Below, piece after piece: positions 1-5,205 of a DNA stretch of 5,205 nucleotides; position 1 is the stretch's first letter; every line of letters starts with the position of its first letter. The notes below the pieces were generated by a model, which did not search any database, was not told where the DNA came from, and saw nothing but the letters and a program-made list of their open reading frames with translations. The DNA comes from Clostridia bacterium (GTDB lineage Bacteria; Bacillota_A; Clostridia; Oscillospirales; CAG-272): assembly GCA_017533545.1 (NCBI GenBank), contig JAFXHW010000043.1, positions 1-5,205 of the forward strand, written 5' to 3'. The position numbers and the translations under genes are program-made.

Positions 1-396
<396 letters not shown>

Positions 397-413
397 AATC
401 CATGATACAAACT

Positions 414-442
414 ATTATATCACCATTAATCCGTTTTGTAAA
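414..442 (-). promoter_or_regulatory. Sigma-A promoter for nifJ with extended -10
   Basis: Reading the minus strand, the -35 box is TTTACA (437-442, 5 of 6 consensus bases), then a 17-base spacer, then a perfect -10 TATAAT (414-419). A TG sits one base upstream of the -10 (421-422), making an extended -10. The DNA just upstream of the -35 (about 443-470) is almost entirely A/T, as in UP elements. The predicted start near 407 gives a leader of about 75 bases. The elements suit a strong promoter, as expected for a major fermentation enzyme. Confidence 0.78.
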
Positions 443-476
443 GAAGTTTATTGTTAATAAAAAAAGATTTATCACT

Positions 477-504
477 CTTTTTTGCATTAATTTTTGCAAA
501 AAAG
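477..504. repeat. Perfect 10-bp inverted repeat upstream of the nifJ promoter
   Basis: CTTTTTTGCA (477-486) and TGCAAAAAAG (495-504) are exact reverse complements around an 8-base AT spacer. The element lies about 35 bases upstream of the nifJ -35 box and about 30 bases beyond the terminator of the preceding operon. It is too AT-rich, and lacks a following T-run on the minus strand, to look like a second terminator. A regulator binding site is possible but no known operator was recognised. Confidence 0.5.
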
Positions 505-534
505 CACATTATGAGCCAATTCGCGGACAATTAT

Positions 535-569
535 AAAAAAGAGCAGACAGATGGGAAACATCTGTCTGC
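535..569 (-). terminator. Intrinsic terminator of the recD2-comFC-MreB-family operon
   Basis: A perfect 11-bp stem (GCAGACAGATG and its complement, arms 543-553 and 559-569) with a 5-base loop is followed on the minus strand by TC and six T residues (535-540). It begins 11 bases after the stop codon of the actin-like gene. The T-run exists only in the minus-strand direction, so it serves the genes to its right and separates them from nifJ. Confidence 0.88.
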
Positions 570-580
570 CAAAACTTACG

Positions 581-1600
581 TTAAAACAAATTTTTGCTGT
601 CGCGCGGGCGGGAAATATTGAAGGTGTTAAGGGGCATCTCGTCGATATACTCAAGAAGCTTTGCCGCACCCAAAACCACCGTGTTTTCGCTTTCGGGCGC
701 AACCCGGACGGGCAGATTCAGCCGCTCGCTGAGGTACATATCAAGACCCATGAGCTTGGCGGCACCGCCGCAGAGGATCACGCCGCCCGACTTGACGTCG
801 GTCATGTGCTCGATCGGAATTTCGGTAATGAAGGCGGCAATCTCGTCGGCGAGCGCCTTTGCATCCCGTCGAAGAGCATCGACCGTTTCGATTCCGTTTA
901 TTGTGATCTCGCTTGTCTTGCCGTCTCCGACGGTACGGCCGCTGAAGGTGATGTCGGGCATGTCCACACCGGTGCATACCGTTCCGACGGCGAGCTTTAT
1001 CTTTTCAGCCGTTTTTTGCGAGATTTTAAGTCCGTAGTTCTTCTTTACAAGATCGTAGATAGCACGGTCAAAAGCATGTCCCGAGATTTTCGAATTACGG
1101 GCAGTAACGACAGATCCGAGCGAGATGAGGGCGATATCGCAGTGCATTTCGCCGATGTCAACTACGAGGTGGCTTTTGGGCAAAAAGACGTCGCATCCAA
1201 AGCCTGCGGCAGCGGCAAAAGGACTTTCCACCACGTATACGTGCTTTATAGGAGCGCGGGATAAAAGATCGCATACACTCGATGCGCCATGTGCATTAGC
1301 ATGAAGGCAGACGATGGCGTCTGGCTTTATAAGAGTGCGGTTTACTACTCGGCGGATTACAGTGTCAAGATAGAGAGATGCCTGCTCGCGGTGCTTTGTC
1401 AGTCCCTCCTTAAAGGGGTAGAGAGCGGTGATATTGCCGGGCGAGCGCGCAAGCAGACGCTGCGCCTCGTTTCCGATGCGAAGTACGCTTCCGTCCTCGT
1501 CAAGAGCAATGACCGCCGCTTCCGAAAGGACTATTCCGCGTCCCTTTGCGGCGATTCGCACGGTATCGGCACCGATATCTATCGCAATATCTCTTGCCAT
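581..1600 (-). CDS. MreB/Mbl-family actin-like protein with altered ATP-binding loops
   Basis: The 339-residue product aligns in my reading with MreB along its whole length, without gaps in the key segments: KGRGIVLSE (19-27), SPGNITALYPFKEG (53-66), VYVVESPFAAAAGFG (121-135), VVDIG...DIALISLG (146-162), KTAEKIKLAVG (196-206), and CGGAAKLMGLD (277-287). MreB forms membrane-attached ATP-dependent filaments that direct side-wall synthesis. Here the phosphate-1 loop, usually DLGTANT, is DIGADTV (8-14), and the phosphate-2 loop, usually DIGGGTT, is DIGEMHC (148-154). The EEP motif is ESP (125-127). The adenosine loop is largely kept (GGAA). Normal nucleotide binding or hydrolysis is therefore doubtful; this is inference. 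The length is normal for the family and the last 20 residues are a polar tail. It is the last gene of the operon, 38 bases after comFC. It is probably a paralogue rather than the main MreB. The family call is firm, the cellular role unknown. Confidence 0.88.
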   Translation of the reverse strand: MARDIAIDIGADTVRIAAKGRGIVLSEAAVIALDEDGSVLRIGNEAQRLLARSPGNITALYPFKEGLTKHREQASLYLDTVIRRVVNRTLIKPDAIVCLHANAHGASSVCDLLSRAPIKHVYVVESPFAAAAGFGCDVFLPKSHLVVDIGEMHCDIALISLGSVVTARNSKISGHAFDRAIYDLVKKNYGLKISQKTAEKIKLAVGTVCTGVDMPDITFSGRTVGDGKTSEITINGIETVDALRRDAKALADEIAAFITEIPIEHMTDVKSGGVILCGGAAKLMGLDMYLSERLNLPVRVAPESENTVVLGAAKLLEYIDEMPLNTFNISRPRDSKNLF

Positions 1601-1607
1601 TTTAAAA

Positions 1608-1613
1608 CACCTC
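1608..1613 (-). promoter_or_regulatory. Ribosome binding site that fixes the actin-like gene start
   Basis: GAGGTG lies 7 bases before the ATG at 1600. An in-frame ATG five codons earlier (1615) overlaps this site and has no Shine-Dalgarno of its own, so the 339-residue start is preferred. MreB homologues also begin just before the IDxG segment, which supports the shorter form. Confidence 0.8.
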
Positions 1614-1638
1614 ATCTTTTGTTTTAATTGAAATTTTA

Positions 1639-2391
1639 TCAGTAAAATAACGGTTCGTTCGGGAAAGGTTCACCCGTTTTTTCGTCAAAAACATTGGGGT
1701 ATGATATAGCAACGACGGCGCCGTCAACTCTTCTTGCACCGTACTTTTTCAGAATAGCAGCACATGAGCTGAGTGTTGCACCGGTCGTGTAAACATCGTC
1801 AACAATTATGACCTTTCTGCACGACAATTCGCTTATGGCGTATTCGTTTATCGCATAAGATTTCGCGGCATTTTTCCACCGCTCATCGGGAGAAAGACCG
1901 TGCTGAACGGTGTTGTTGCCTACGTATTTCAGTGCATCTACGTAGCGAAGCGACAGCTCTTTTGCAACGCATCGGCCGAGACTTTCGGCCTGATTGAATC
2001 CCTTGTCCACAATATTTGCCTTTGATCTCACAACAGAGCAGACAACGGTGTCGACACCAACGTCGGTCAAATTATTTGTCAGAATTTTCGATATTTCACG
2101 CGCCAGAAATCGGTTTACGGCAGGTGAATCATAATCTTTTTGTGAAAGGATAAGATCGCGTGCGATATTATTCTCATGAGTCCGGTAGAGCGATAGGAAG
2201 CTGAGGGAACTCAAAGGTGCGGCAGGTATAAATTTTCTGCCCAAATCGGCATTTTTCGTTTCATTGTCCCATTTTTCGCGGCAATGGGGACAAAGGCAAT
2301 CGTCTTTGACGTCATCGAGACGCAATTTGCATACCGCGCACTCGCCGTAGTAGAGAAAATCGCGCAGTTTACGAAACAGATTTGTTTCCAT
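1639..2391 (-). CDS. comFC: ComFC-family zinc-ribbon phosphoribosyltransferase-fold protein
   Basis: ComFC (ComF/GntX family) works with the ComFA helicase in uptake of single-stranded DNA in transformable Firmicutes. Homologues are widespread in species not known to be competent, where the role is unclear. The 250-residue product has the two expected parts. The N-terminal four-cysteine zinc ribbon is C18-x2-C21 and C34-x2-C37. The type I phosphoribosyltransferase domain carries KGFNQAESLG (130-139), the TVQHGLSPDERWKN segment (161-174), and the PRPP-loop motif VIIVDDVYTTGAT (194-206). The length is near normal for the family. It starts 6 bases after the recD2 stop, and I see no clear Shine-Dalgarno before its ATG, so translation probably depends on ribosomes finishing recD2. 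No comFA is next to it. A strict enzymatic phosphoribosyltransferase is a less likely alternative, given the zinc ribbon. Confidence 0.94.
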   Translation of the reverse strand: METNLFRKLRDFLYYGECAVCKLRLDDVKDDCLCPHCREKWDNETKNADLGRKFIPAAPLSSLSFLSLYRTHENNIARDLILSQKDYDSPAVNRFLAREISKILTNNLTDVGVDTVVCSVVRSKANIVDKGFNQAESLGRCVAKELSLRYVDALKYVGNNTVQHGLSPDERWKNAAKSYAINEYAISELSCRKVIIVDDVYTTGATLSSCAAILKKYGARRVDGAVVAISYPNVFDEKTGEPFPNEPLFY

Positions 2392-2397
2392 AAGCTT

Positions 2398-4644
2398 TTA
2401 ATCGTCGGTGGCGCGAAGCAGATCTGCAAGTGCCGAATAACGCTTTACTCGGCGGTTGTTGACCACCATCTGCGCCACGATATCCTTGCGGCCGACCATT
2501 ACTACCATCTGCTGTGCACGGGTGACGGCGGTATAGAGCAGGTTTCTTGTCATAAGCTGTGGCGCGAAGGAATACATCGGAATTATAACGTAAGGATATT
2601 CGCTGCCCTGACTCTTGTGGACAGTGATCGCATACGATAGCTCAAGCTCGTCGAGATTTGCAAAATCGTAGTCGCATATACGGTCGTCAAAGCTGAGCGT
2701 CATGATCTCGCGGTCGTTGTCGATCGATATGATCGTGCCGATGTCGCCGTTGAAAATGCCAACACCGGCGCTGTCGCCGCGCCGCCATTCGATATCGTAA
2801 TTGTTTTTTATCTGCATAACGCGGTCGCCTTCACGGAAGGTGGTTTCGCGCACCTTTTTTTCACGCTTTTTTGGCGAGGGCGGATTGACTGCACTCTGAA
2901 GCAGGGAATTGAGCATAACTGTGCCCGCCTCGCCTTTTCGGGAGGGGGTAATTATCTGTATTCCCGGACGGATGTTTTCGCCATACGTTTTCGGCAGACG
3001 GTTGATGTAGAGATTTGCCACCGTATTCGCAATGTCGCGGTCGTTTTCGCGGGGCAAAAAGAAGAAATCGCCGTCTTTTTTGTCAAGATAGGGGAGCTCA
3101 CCCGTGTTTATCGCATGGGCGTTGGTTACGATCATGCTTTCACCTGCCTGTCTGAAGATCTCGCGCAGGGTGATCGTTACAAAACGCTCGGATGCTATAA
3201 TGTCGCGCAGTACGTTGCCCGCACCGACCGAGGGGAGCTGATCGGAGTCGCCGATCAGTATAAGACGCGCGCCCGGCTTGATGGCTTTGAGCAGGGAGGC
3301 CATAAGTGAAATATCTACCATCGAGCTTTCGTCGATGATGATGACATCCTCCTCGAGCACATTGTTTTCGTTACGGTTGAATCGGGGCTCGTCTCCCGAT
3401 GAAAAATCCATCTCCAAAAGGCGGTGGATAGTCTTTGCCTCGCGGGTGGTTGCCTCGGACATGCGCTTGGCGGCGCGCCCTGTGGGCGCGGCAAGGGCAA
3501 TTTCAATGCCCAATCGGTCGAAAACGCTCATAACGGCGCGTATAACCGTTGTTTTACCGGTACCGGGTCCTCCGGTAAGCACCATGACTCCGCTGCTAAG
3601 CGCGCTGACAATAGCCTTTTTTTGCATAGCCGCGTAAGTGATACCGTTTTCTGCCTCAATGATCTGTATATATCGCTCGATATCGGTCATGTCAAGCTTG
3701 GGGCAGAGCTTGTCAAGAAGATCAAGCTTGCGCGCGCTGTAAAGCTCGTCATCGTAGTAGTTTTTCAGATAAACATCGTATTCCGATCCGCGCTTGACAG
3801 ATTTTACTCCGTCGGACGAGCAAAGCTCGTCAAATGCATCGCTTGCCTTGTCGCTCGATATTTCGAGCATTTCAACGGCAAGCTCGATAAGCTTGGATTT
3901 CGGTATATAGCAATGCCCGTTCGTTGTGGCATTGTAGGAAAGGATGTATTTGAGTGCCGCCTTGACGCGGTAGAGTGAATCGGGATCAAAACCGAGCGAT
4001 GCGGCGATTCTGTCGGCTCTTTCAAAACCGATGCCGTATATCTCTTCGCAAAGTGCATAAGGATTTTCTTTTATCACCTCAACGGCCGACCCGCCCCATT
4101 TTTTATACACCTTTACCGCTGTCGCAGGGCCGAAAAAGTCGCGGCAGAACATCATAACGCTTCGCACACCGAACTGACGGCGGAAATCATTGCCGATCTC
4201 CTCCGCCTTTTTGCGGGTTATGCCGGGTACGTCTGCAAGCCATTCGGGATGGTTTTCCATGACGTCAAAAGTTTCGTCCCCGAATTTATCAACGATCTTC
4301 TGCGCGGTCGCGGGACCAATTCCCTTGACAGCGCGGGAGGACAGATATTTCAGTATTGCAGTTTCATTGTCGGGAAGCTGCTTTTCGAAGCTGTCGATCT
4401 TGAATTGGCGGCCGAAGGAGGGGTGAACGTCCCATTTGCCGAGCGCCTTGATCGTTTCTCCGGCCGCAACGTAGGGAAGGGTACCCACGATGGTAACAAG
4501 CTCTTCATCGTTGACCGAAAGCTCGCAAACCGAGTACCCGTTTTCCTCGTTTTGGTAGATAACGTGTTCAATTATTCCTTCAAGTCCGATAAGCTCGTCG
4601 CGCGAGTCGGACACATCGAACATTTCGTCGTTAAATGGGGTCAT
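2398..4644 (-). CDS. recD2: RecD2-type ATP-dependent 5'-3' DNA helicase
   Basis: RecD2 is the stand-alone SF1B helicase of bacteria without RecBC. It unwinds DNA 5' to 3' and takes part in repair, recombination and replication fork maintenance. The 748-residue length fits the family. The N-terminal region has an OB-like segment, then helix-hairpin-helix DNA-binding motifs: KGIGPATAQKIV (107-118), VPGITRKKAEEIG (139-151) and YGIGFERADRIA (203-214). The helicase core is complete: Walker A GGPGTGKTT (358-366), motif Ia APTGRAAKRMSE (386-397), Walker B IIIDESSM (435-442), motif III IGDSDQLPSVGAG (464-476), TLREIFRQ (492-499), motif V VHKSQGSEY (675-683) and motif VI LLYTAVTRA (702-710). The ATG at 4644 is supported by AGAGGA 5 bases upstream (4650-4655). 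It overlaps the stop of a possible 29-codon frame by 4 bases. It leads the operon with comFC. All catalytic motifs are intact and nothing looks broken. Confidence 0.97.
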   Translation of the reverse strand: MTPFNDEMFDVSDSRDELIGLEGIIEHVIYQNEENGYSVCELSVNDEELVTIVGTLPYVAAGETIKALGKWDVHPSFGRQFKIDSFEKQLPDNETAILKYLSSRAVKGIGPATAQKIVDKFGDETFDVMENHPEWLADVPGITRKKAEEIGNDFRRQFGVRSVMMFCRDFFGPATAVKVYKKWGGSAVEVIKENPYALCEEIYGIGFERADRIAASLGFDPDSLYRVKAALKYILSYNATTNGHCYIPKSKLIELAVEMLEISSDKASDAFDELCSSDGVKSVKRGSEYDVYLKNYYDDELYSARKLDLLDKLCPKLDMTDIERYIQIIEAENGITYAAMQKKAIVSALSSGVMVLTGGPGTGKTTVIRAVMSVFDRLGIEIALAAPTGRAAKRMSEATTREAKTIHRLLEMDFSSGDEPRFNRNENNVLEEDVIIIDESSMVDISLMASLLKAIKPGARLILIGDSDQLPSVGAGNVLRDIIASERFVTITLREIFRQAGESMIVTNAHAINTGELPYLDKKDGDFFFLPRENDRDIANTVANLYINRLPKTYGENIRPGIQIITPSRKGEAGTVMLNSLLQSAVNPPSPKKREKKVRETTFREGDRVMQIKNNYDIEWRRGDSAGVGIFNGDIGTIISIDNDREIMTLSFDDRICDYDFANLDELELSYAITVHKSQGSEYPYVIIPMYSFAPQLMTRNLLYTAVTRAQQMVVMVGRKDIVAQMVVNNRRVKRYSALADLLRATDD

Positions 4645-4730
4645 TTACGTCCTCTGAAAAATAAATCGTAAAGAAAGGTATGGAAAATATATACTAAAAC
4701 AGCTGAAATGATAATTTCTATAACAAACAC
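4641..4730 (-). CDS. Possible 29-residue single-pass membrane peptide, overlapping the recD2 start
   Basis: A 30-codon frame starts with GTG at 4730, 5 bases after GGAGG (4736-4740), and ends in TGA at 4641. The stop overlaps the recD2 ATG as ATGA, the usual sign of translational coupling. The predicted peptide begins MFVIEIIISAVLVYIF, continues with aromatic and aliphatic residues (HTFLYDLFF), and ends in the basic tail RGRK. That is one plausible transmembrane helix with a cytoplasmic positive end. The start and its ribosome binding site both lie in the downstream arm of the stem-loop at 4726-4777. Caution: T-rich DNA tends to encode hydrophobic residues by chance, the start is GTG, and an in-frame stop at 4776-4778 limits any extension. 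I recognise no family. It may be a real small protein, a leader peptide controlling recD2, or chance. Confidence 0.42.
   Translation of the reverse strand: MFVIEIIISAVLVYIFHTFLYDLFFRGRK
4686..4714 (-). promoter_or_regulatory. Weak candidate promoter before recD2
   Basis: On the minus strand TTATCA (4709-4714, 4 of 6 bases) is followed by a 17-base spacer and TATATT (4686-4691, 5 of 6). It would start a transcript near 4679, about 35 bases before recD2, and would leave out the small upstream frame. The region is AT-rich, so chance matches are likely. Another weak -10-like TAAAAT lies at 4779-4784, just before the stem-loop, without a good -35. Confidence 0.27.
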
Positions 4731-4777
4731 ATTCGCCTCCGCTGATATTAATATACGAAGCGGAGGTGAGATGTGTT
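4726..4777 (-). promoter_or_regulatory. Long imperfect stem-loop between metK and recD2
   Basis: On the minus strand the outer arms AACACAT (4771-4777) and ATGTGTT (4726-4732) pair over 7 bp. After one bulged base (4770) come 2 bp and one A/C mismatch. Then CCTCCGCT (4759-4766) pairs with AGCGGAGG (4736-4743) over 8 bp, leaving a 15-base AT-rich loop. The stem begins 12 bases after the metK stop, which fits a terminator, but what follows (TTTGTTATAG beginning within the arm) is not a proper T-run, so termination would be weak. The CCTCC arm is complementary to the GGAGG ribosome binding site of the small frame, and the GTG start lies in the outer arm. Folding would therefore block that start. 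Either role, or both, is possible. Confidence 0.6.
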
Positions 4778-4789
4778 AATTTTATTAAA

Positions 4790-5205
4790 TTATGCGTTCC
4801 ATTTTGCAGCCAGATCGGTTGCTTCCCACGGAATATTGAGCTCTTCGCGGCCCATGTGACCGTATGCGGCGATCTGACGGTAGATCGGACGGCGGAGATC
4901 AAAGCGGTCGATGATAGCGGCGGGACGGAGGTCAACGTCGTTCTTGATCATCTCTGCGATCTTGTCCTCTGCAACCTTTGCAGTGCCAAATGTCTCAACG
5001 AGAACCGATACGGGGTGTGCAACACCGATAGCGTAAGCGAGCTGGATCTCGCACTGAGATGCAAGACCTGCTTTAACTACGTTCTTTGCGAGGTAACGTG
5101 CTGCATAAGCTGCAGTACGGTCAACCTTTGTCGGGTCCTTACCGGAGAATGCACCGCCGCCGTGACGGGAATATCCGCCGTAGGTGTCAACGATGATCTT
5201 GCGGC
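4790..5205 (-). CDS. metK: S-adenosylmethionine synthetase, C-terminal part (partial)
   Basis: MetK makes S-adenosylmethionine from methionine and ATP, with release of phosphate and diphosphate, and supplies the cell's methyl donor. The last 137 codons plus part of one are present; the enzyme is about 390 residues, so roughly the first 250 lie beyond the right edge. The fragment opens with [10 protein letters not shown] and contains the second family signature, GGGAFSGKD (fragment residues 15-23), then [14 protein letters not shown]. The lysines at 22 and 26 and aspartate at 28 match the conserved active-site positions (K265, K269 and D271 in Escherichia coli, from memory). [22 protein letters not shown] and the closing IPWE motif (124-127) are also typical. 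Codon choice suits a highly expressed gene: 15 of 22 alanines use GCA, none GCG, and arginines are all CGC/CGT. Its start, promoter and any SAM-responsive leader are outside the window. A stem-loop follows its stop. Confidence 0.98.
   Translation of the reverse strand, partial: RKIIVDTYGGYSRHGGGAFSGKDPTKVDRTAAYAARYLAKNVVKAGLASQCEIQLAYAIGVAHPVSVLVETFGTAKVAEDKIAEMIKNDVDLRPAAIIDRFDLRRPIYRQIAAYGHMGREELNIPWEATDLAAKWNA

Noticed and set aside
451..457. TTGTTAA, resembling half of a Rex redox-regulator site near the PFOR promoter
   Set aside because: The second half (TTAACAA at the right spacing) is absent; one half-site in AT-rich DNA is not evidence.
426..509. A 28-codon minus-strand frame starting with ATG between the terminator and nifJ
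   Set aside because: It has no Shine-Dalgarno, lies across the PFOR promoter and upstream of its predicted transcription start, and its lysine/phenylalanine-rich content only reflects A/T runs.
551..1264. Long plus-strand open frame antisense to the actin-like gene
   Set aside because: It is the mirror of a gene with clear family motifs, lacks any recognisable domain and crosses the terminator hairpin. The same applies to the long plus-strand frames opposite recD2 (3424-3978, 4249-4671).
4718..4732. Four-codon minus-strand frame (ATG start, MCLL) after GGAGG
   Set aside because: The spacing from GGAGG is only 3 bases and the frame ends almost at once; the GTG two bases on has better spacing and a longer product.
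4645..4935. A 96-codon minus-strand frame overlapping the metK end
   Set aside because: Most of it lies in the wrong frame of metK, whose correct frame gives a well-conserved protein end.
4790..5205. Possible SAM riboswitch linked to metK
   Set aside because: Such an element would precede the metK start, which is outside the window; nothing of that shape is seen after the gene.

Overview
The window reads as a piece of a Clostridia chromosome, probably an anaerobic gut-type Oscillospiraceae/Ruminococcaceae relative. That assignment is inference. It rests on a pyruvate:ferredoxin oxidoreductase gene, the metK / recD2 / comFC / MreB-family gene order, strong AGGAGG-type ribosome binding sites, AT-rich intergenic DNA and mid-range GC in the genes. 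Every gene supported here is on the minus strand, so transcription runs from high to low coordinates. No RNA gene, CRISPR array, insertion sequence or attachment site is visible, and no gene-free stretch exceeds 250 bases.

From right to left, the window opens with the last third of metK (S-adenosylmethionine synthetase), running off the right edge and ending at 4790. The 145-base gap to recD2 is not empty. It holds a long imperfect stem-loop (4726-4777) that follows metK. The downstream arm of that stem carries a GGAGG ribosome binding site and a GTG start for a possible 29-residue membrane peptide (4641-4730). The stop codon of this small frame overlaps the recD2 start in an ATGA. Next come recD2 (ATP-dependent 5'-3' DNA helicase, 748 aa), comFC (zinc-ribbon phosphoribosyltransferase-fold protein of DNA uptake, 250 aa, 6 bases after recD2) and an MreB/Mbl-family actin-like gene (339 aa, 38 bases after comFC). 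These three look like one operon closed by a textbook intrinsic terminator at 535-569.

A separate unit follows. A strong extended -10 promoter (414-442) drives a structured leader and the first 110 codons of the pyruvate:ferredoxin oxidoreductase gene, which runs off the left edge. A perfect 10-bp inverted repeat (477-504) lies just upstream of this promoter and is unexplained.

Functionally, metK (methyl donor supply) and PFOR (central anaerobic pyruvate oxidation) are housekeeping genes. recD2 and comFC both act on DNA (repair/recombination and DNA uptake). The MreB-family protein is the odd member: its fold-wide alignment to MreB holds, but both phosphate-binding loops of the actin ATPase are replaced. 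The two points most worth following are this apparent pseudo-ATPase actin and the hairpin-masked small membrane ORF coupled to recD2.
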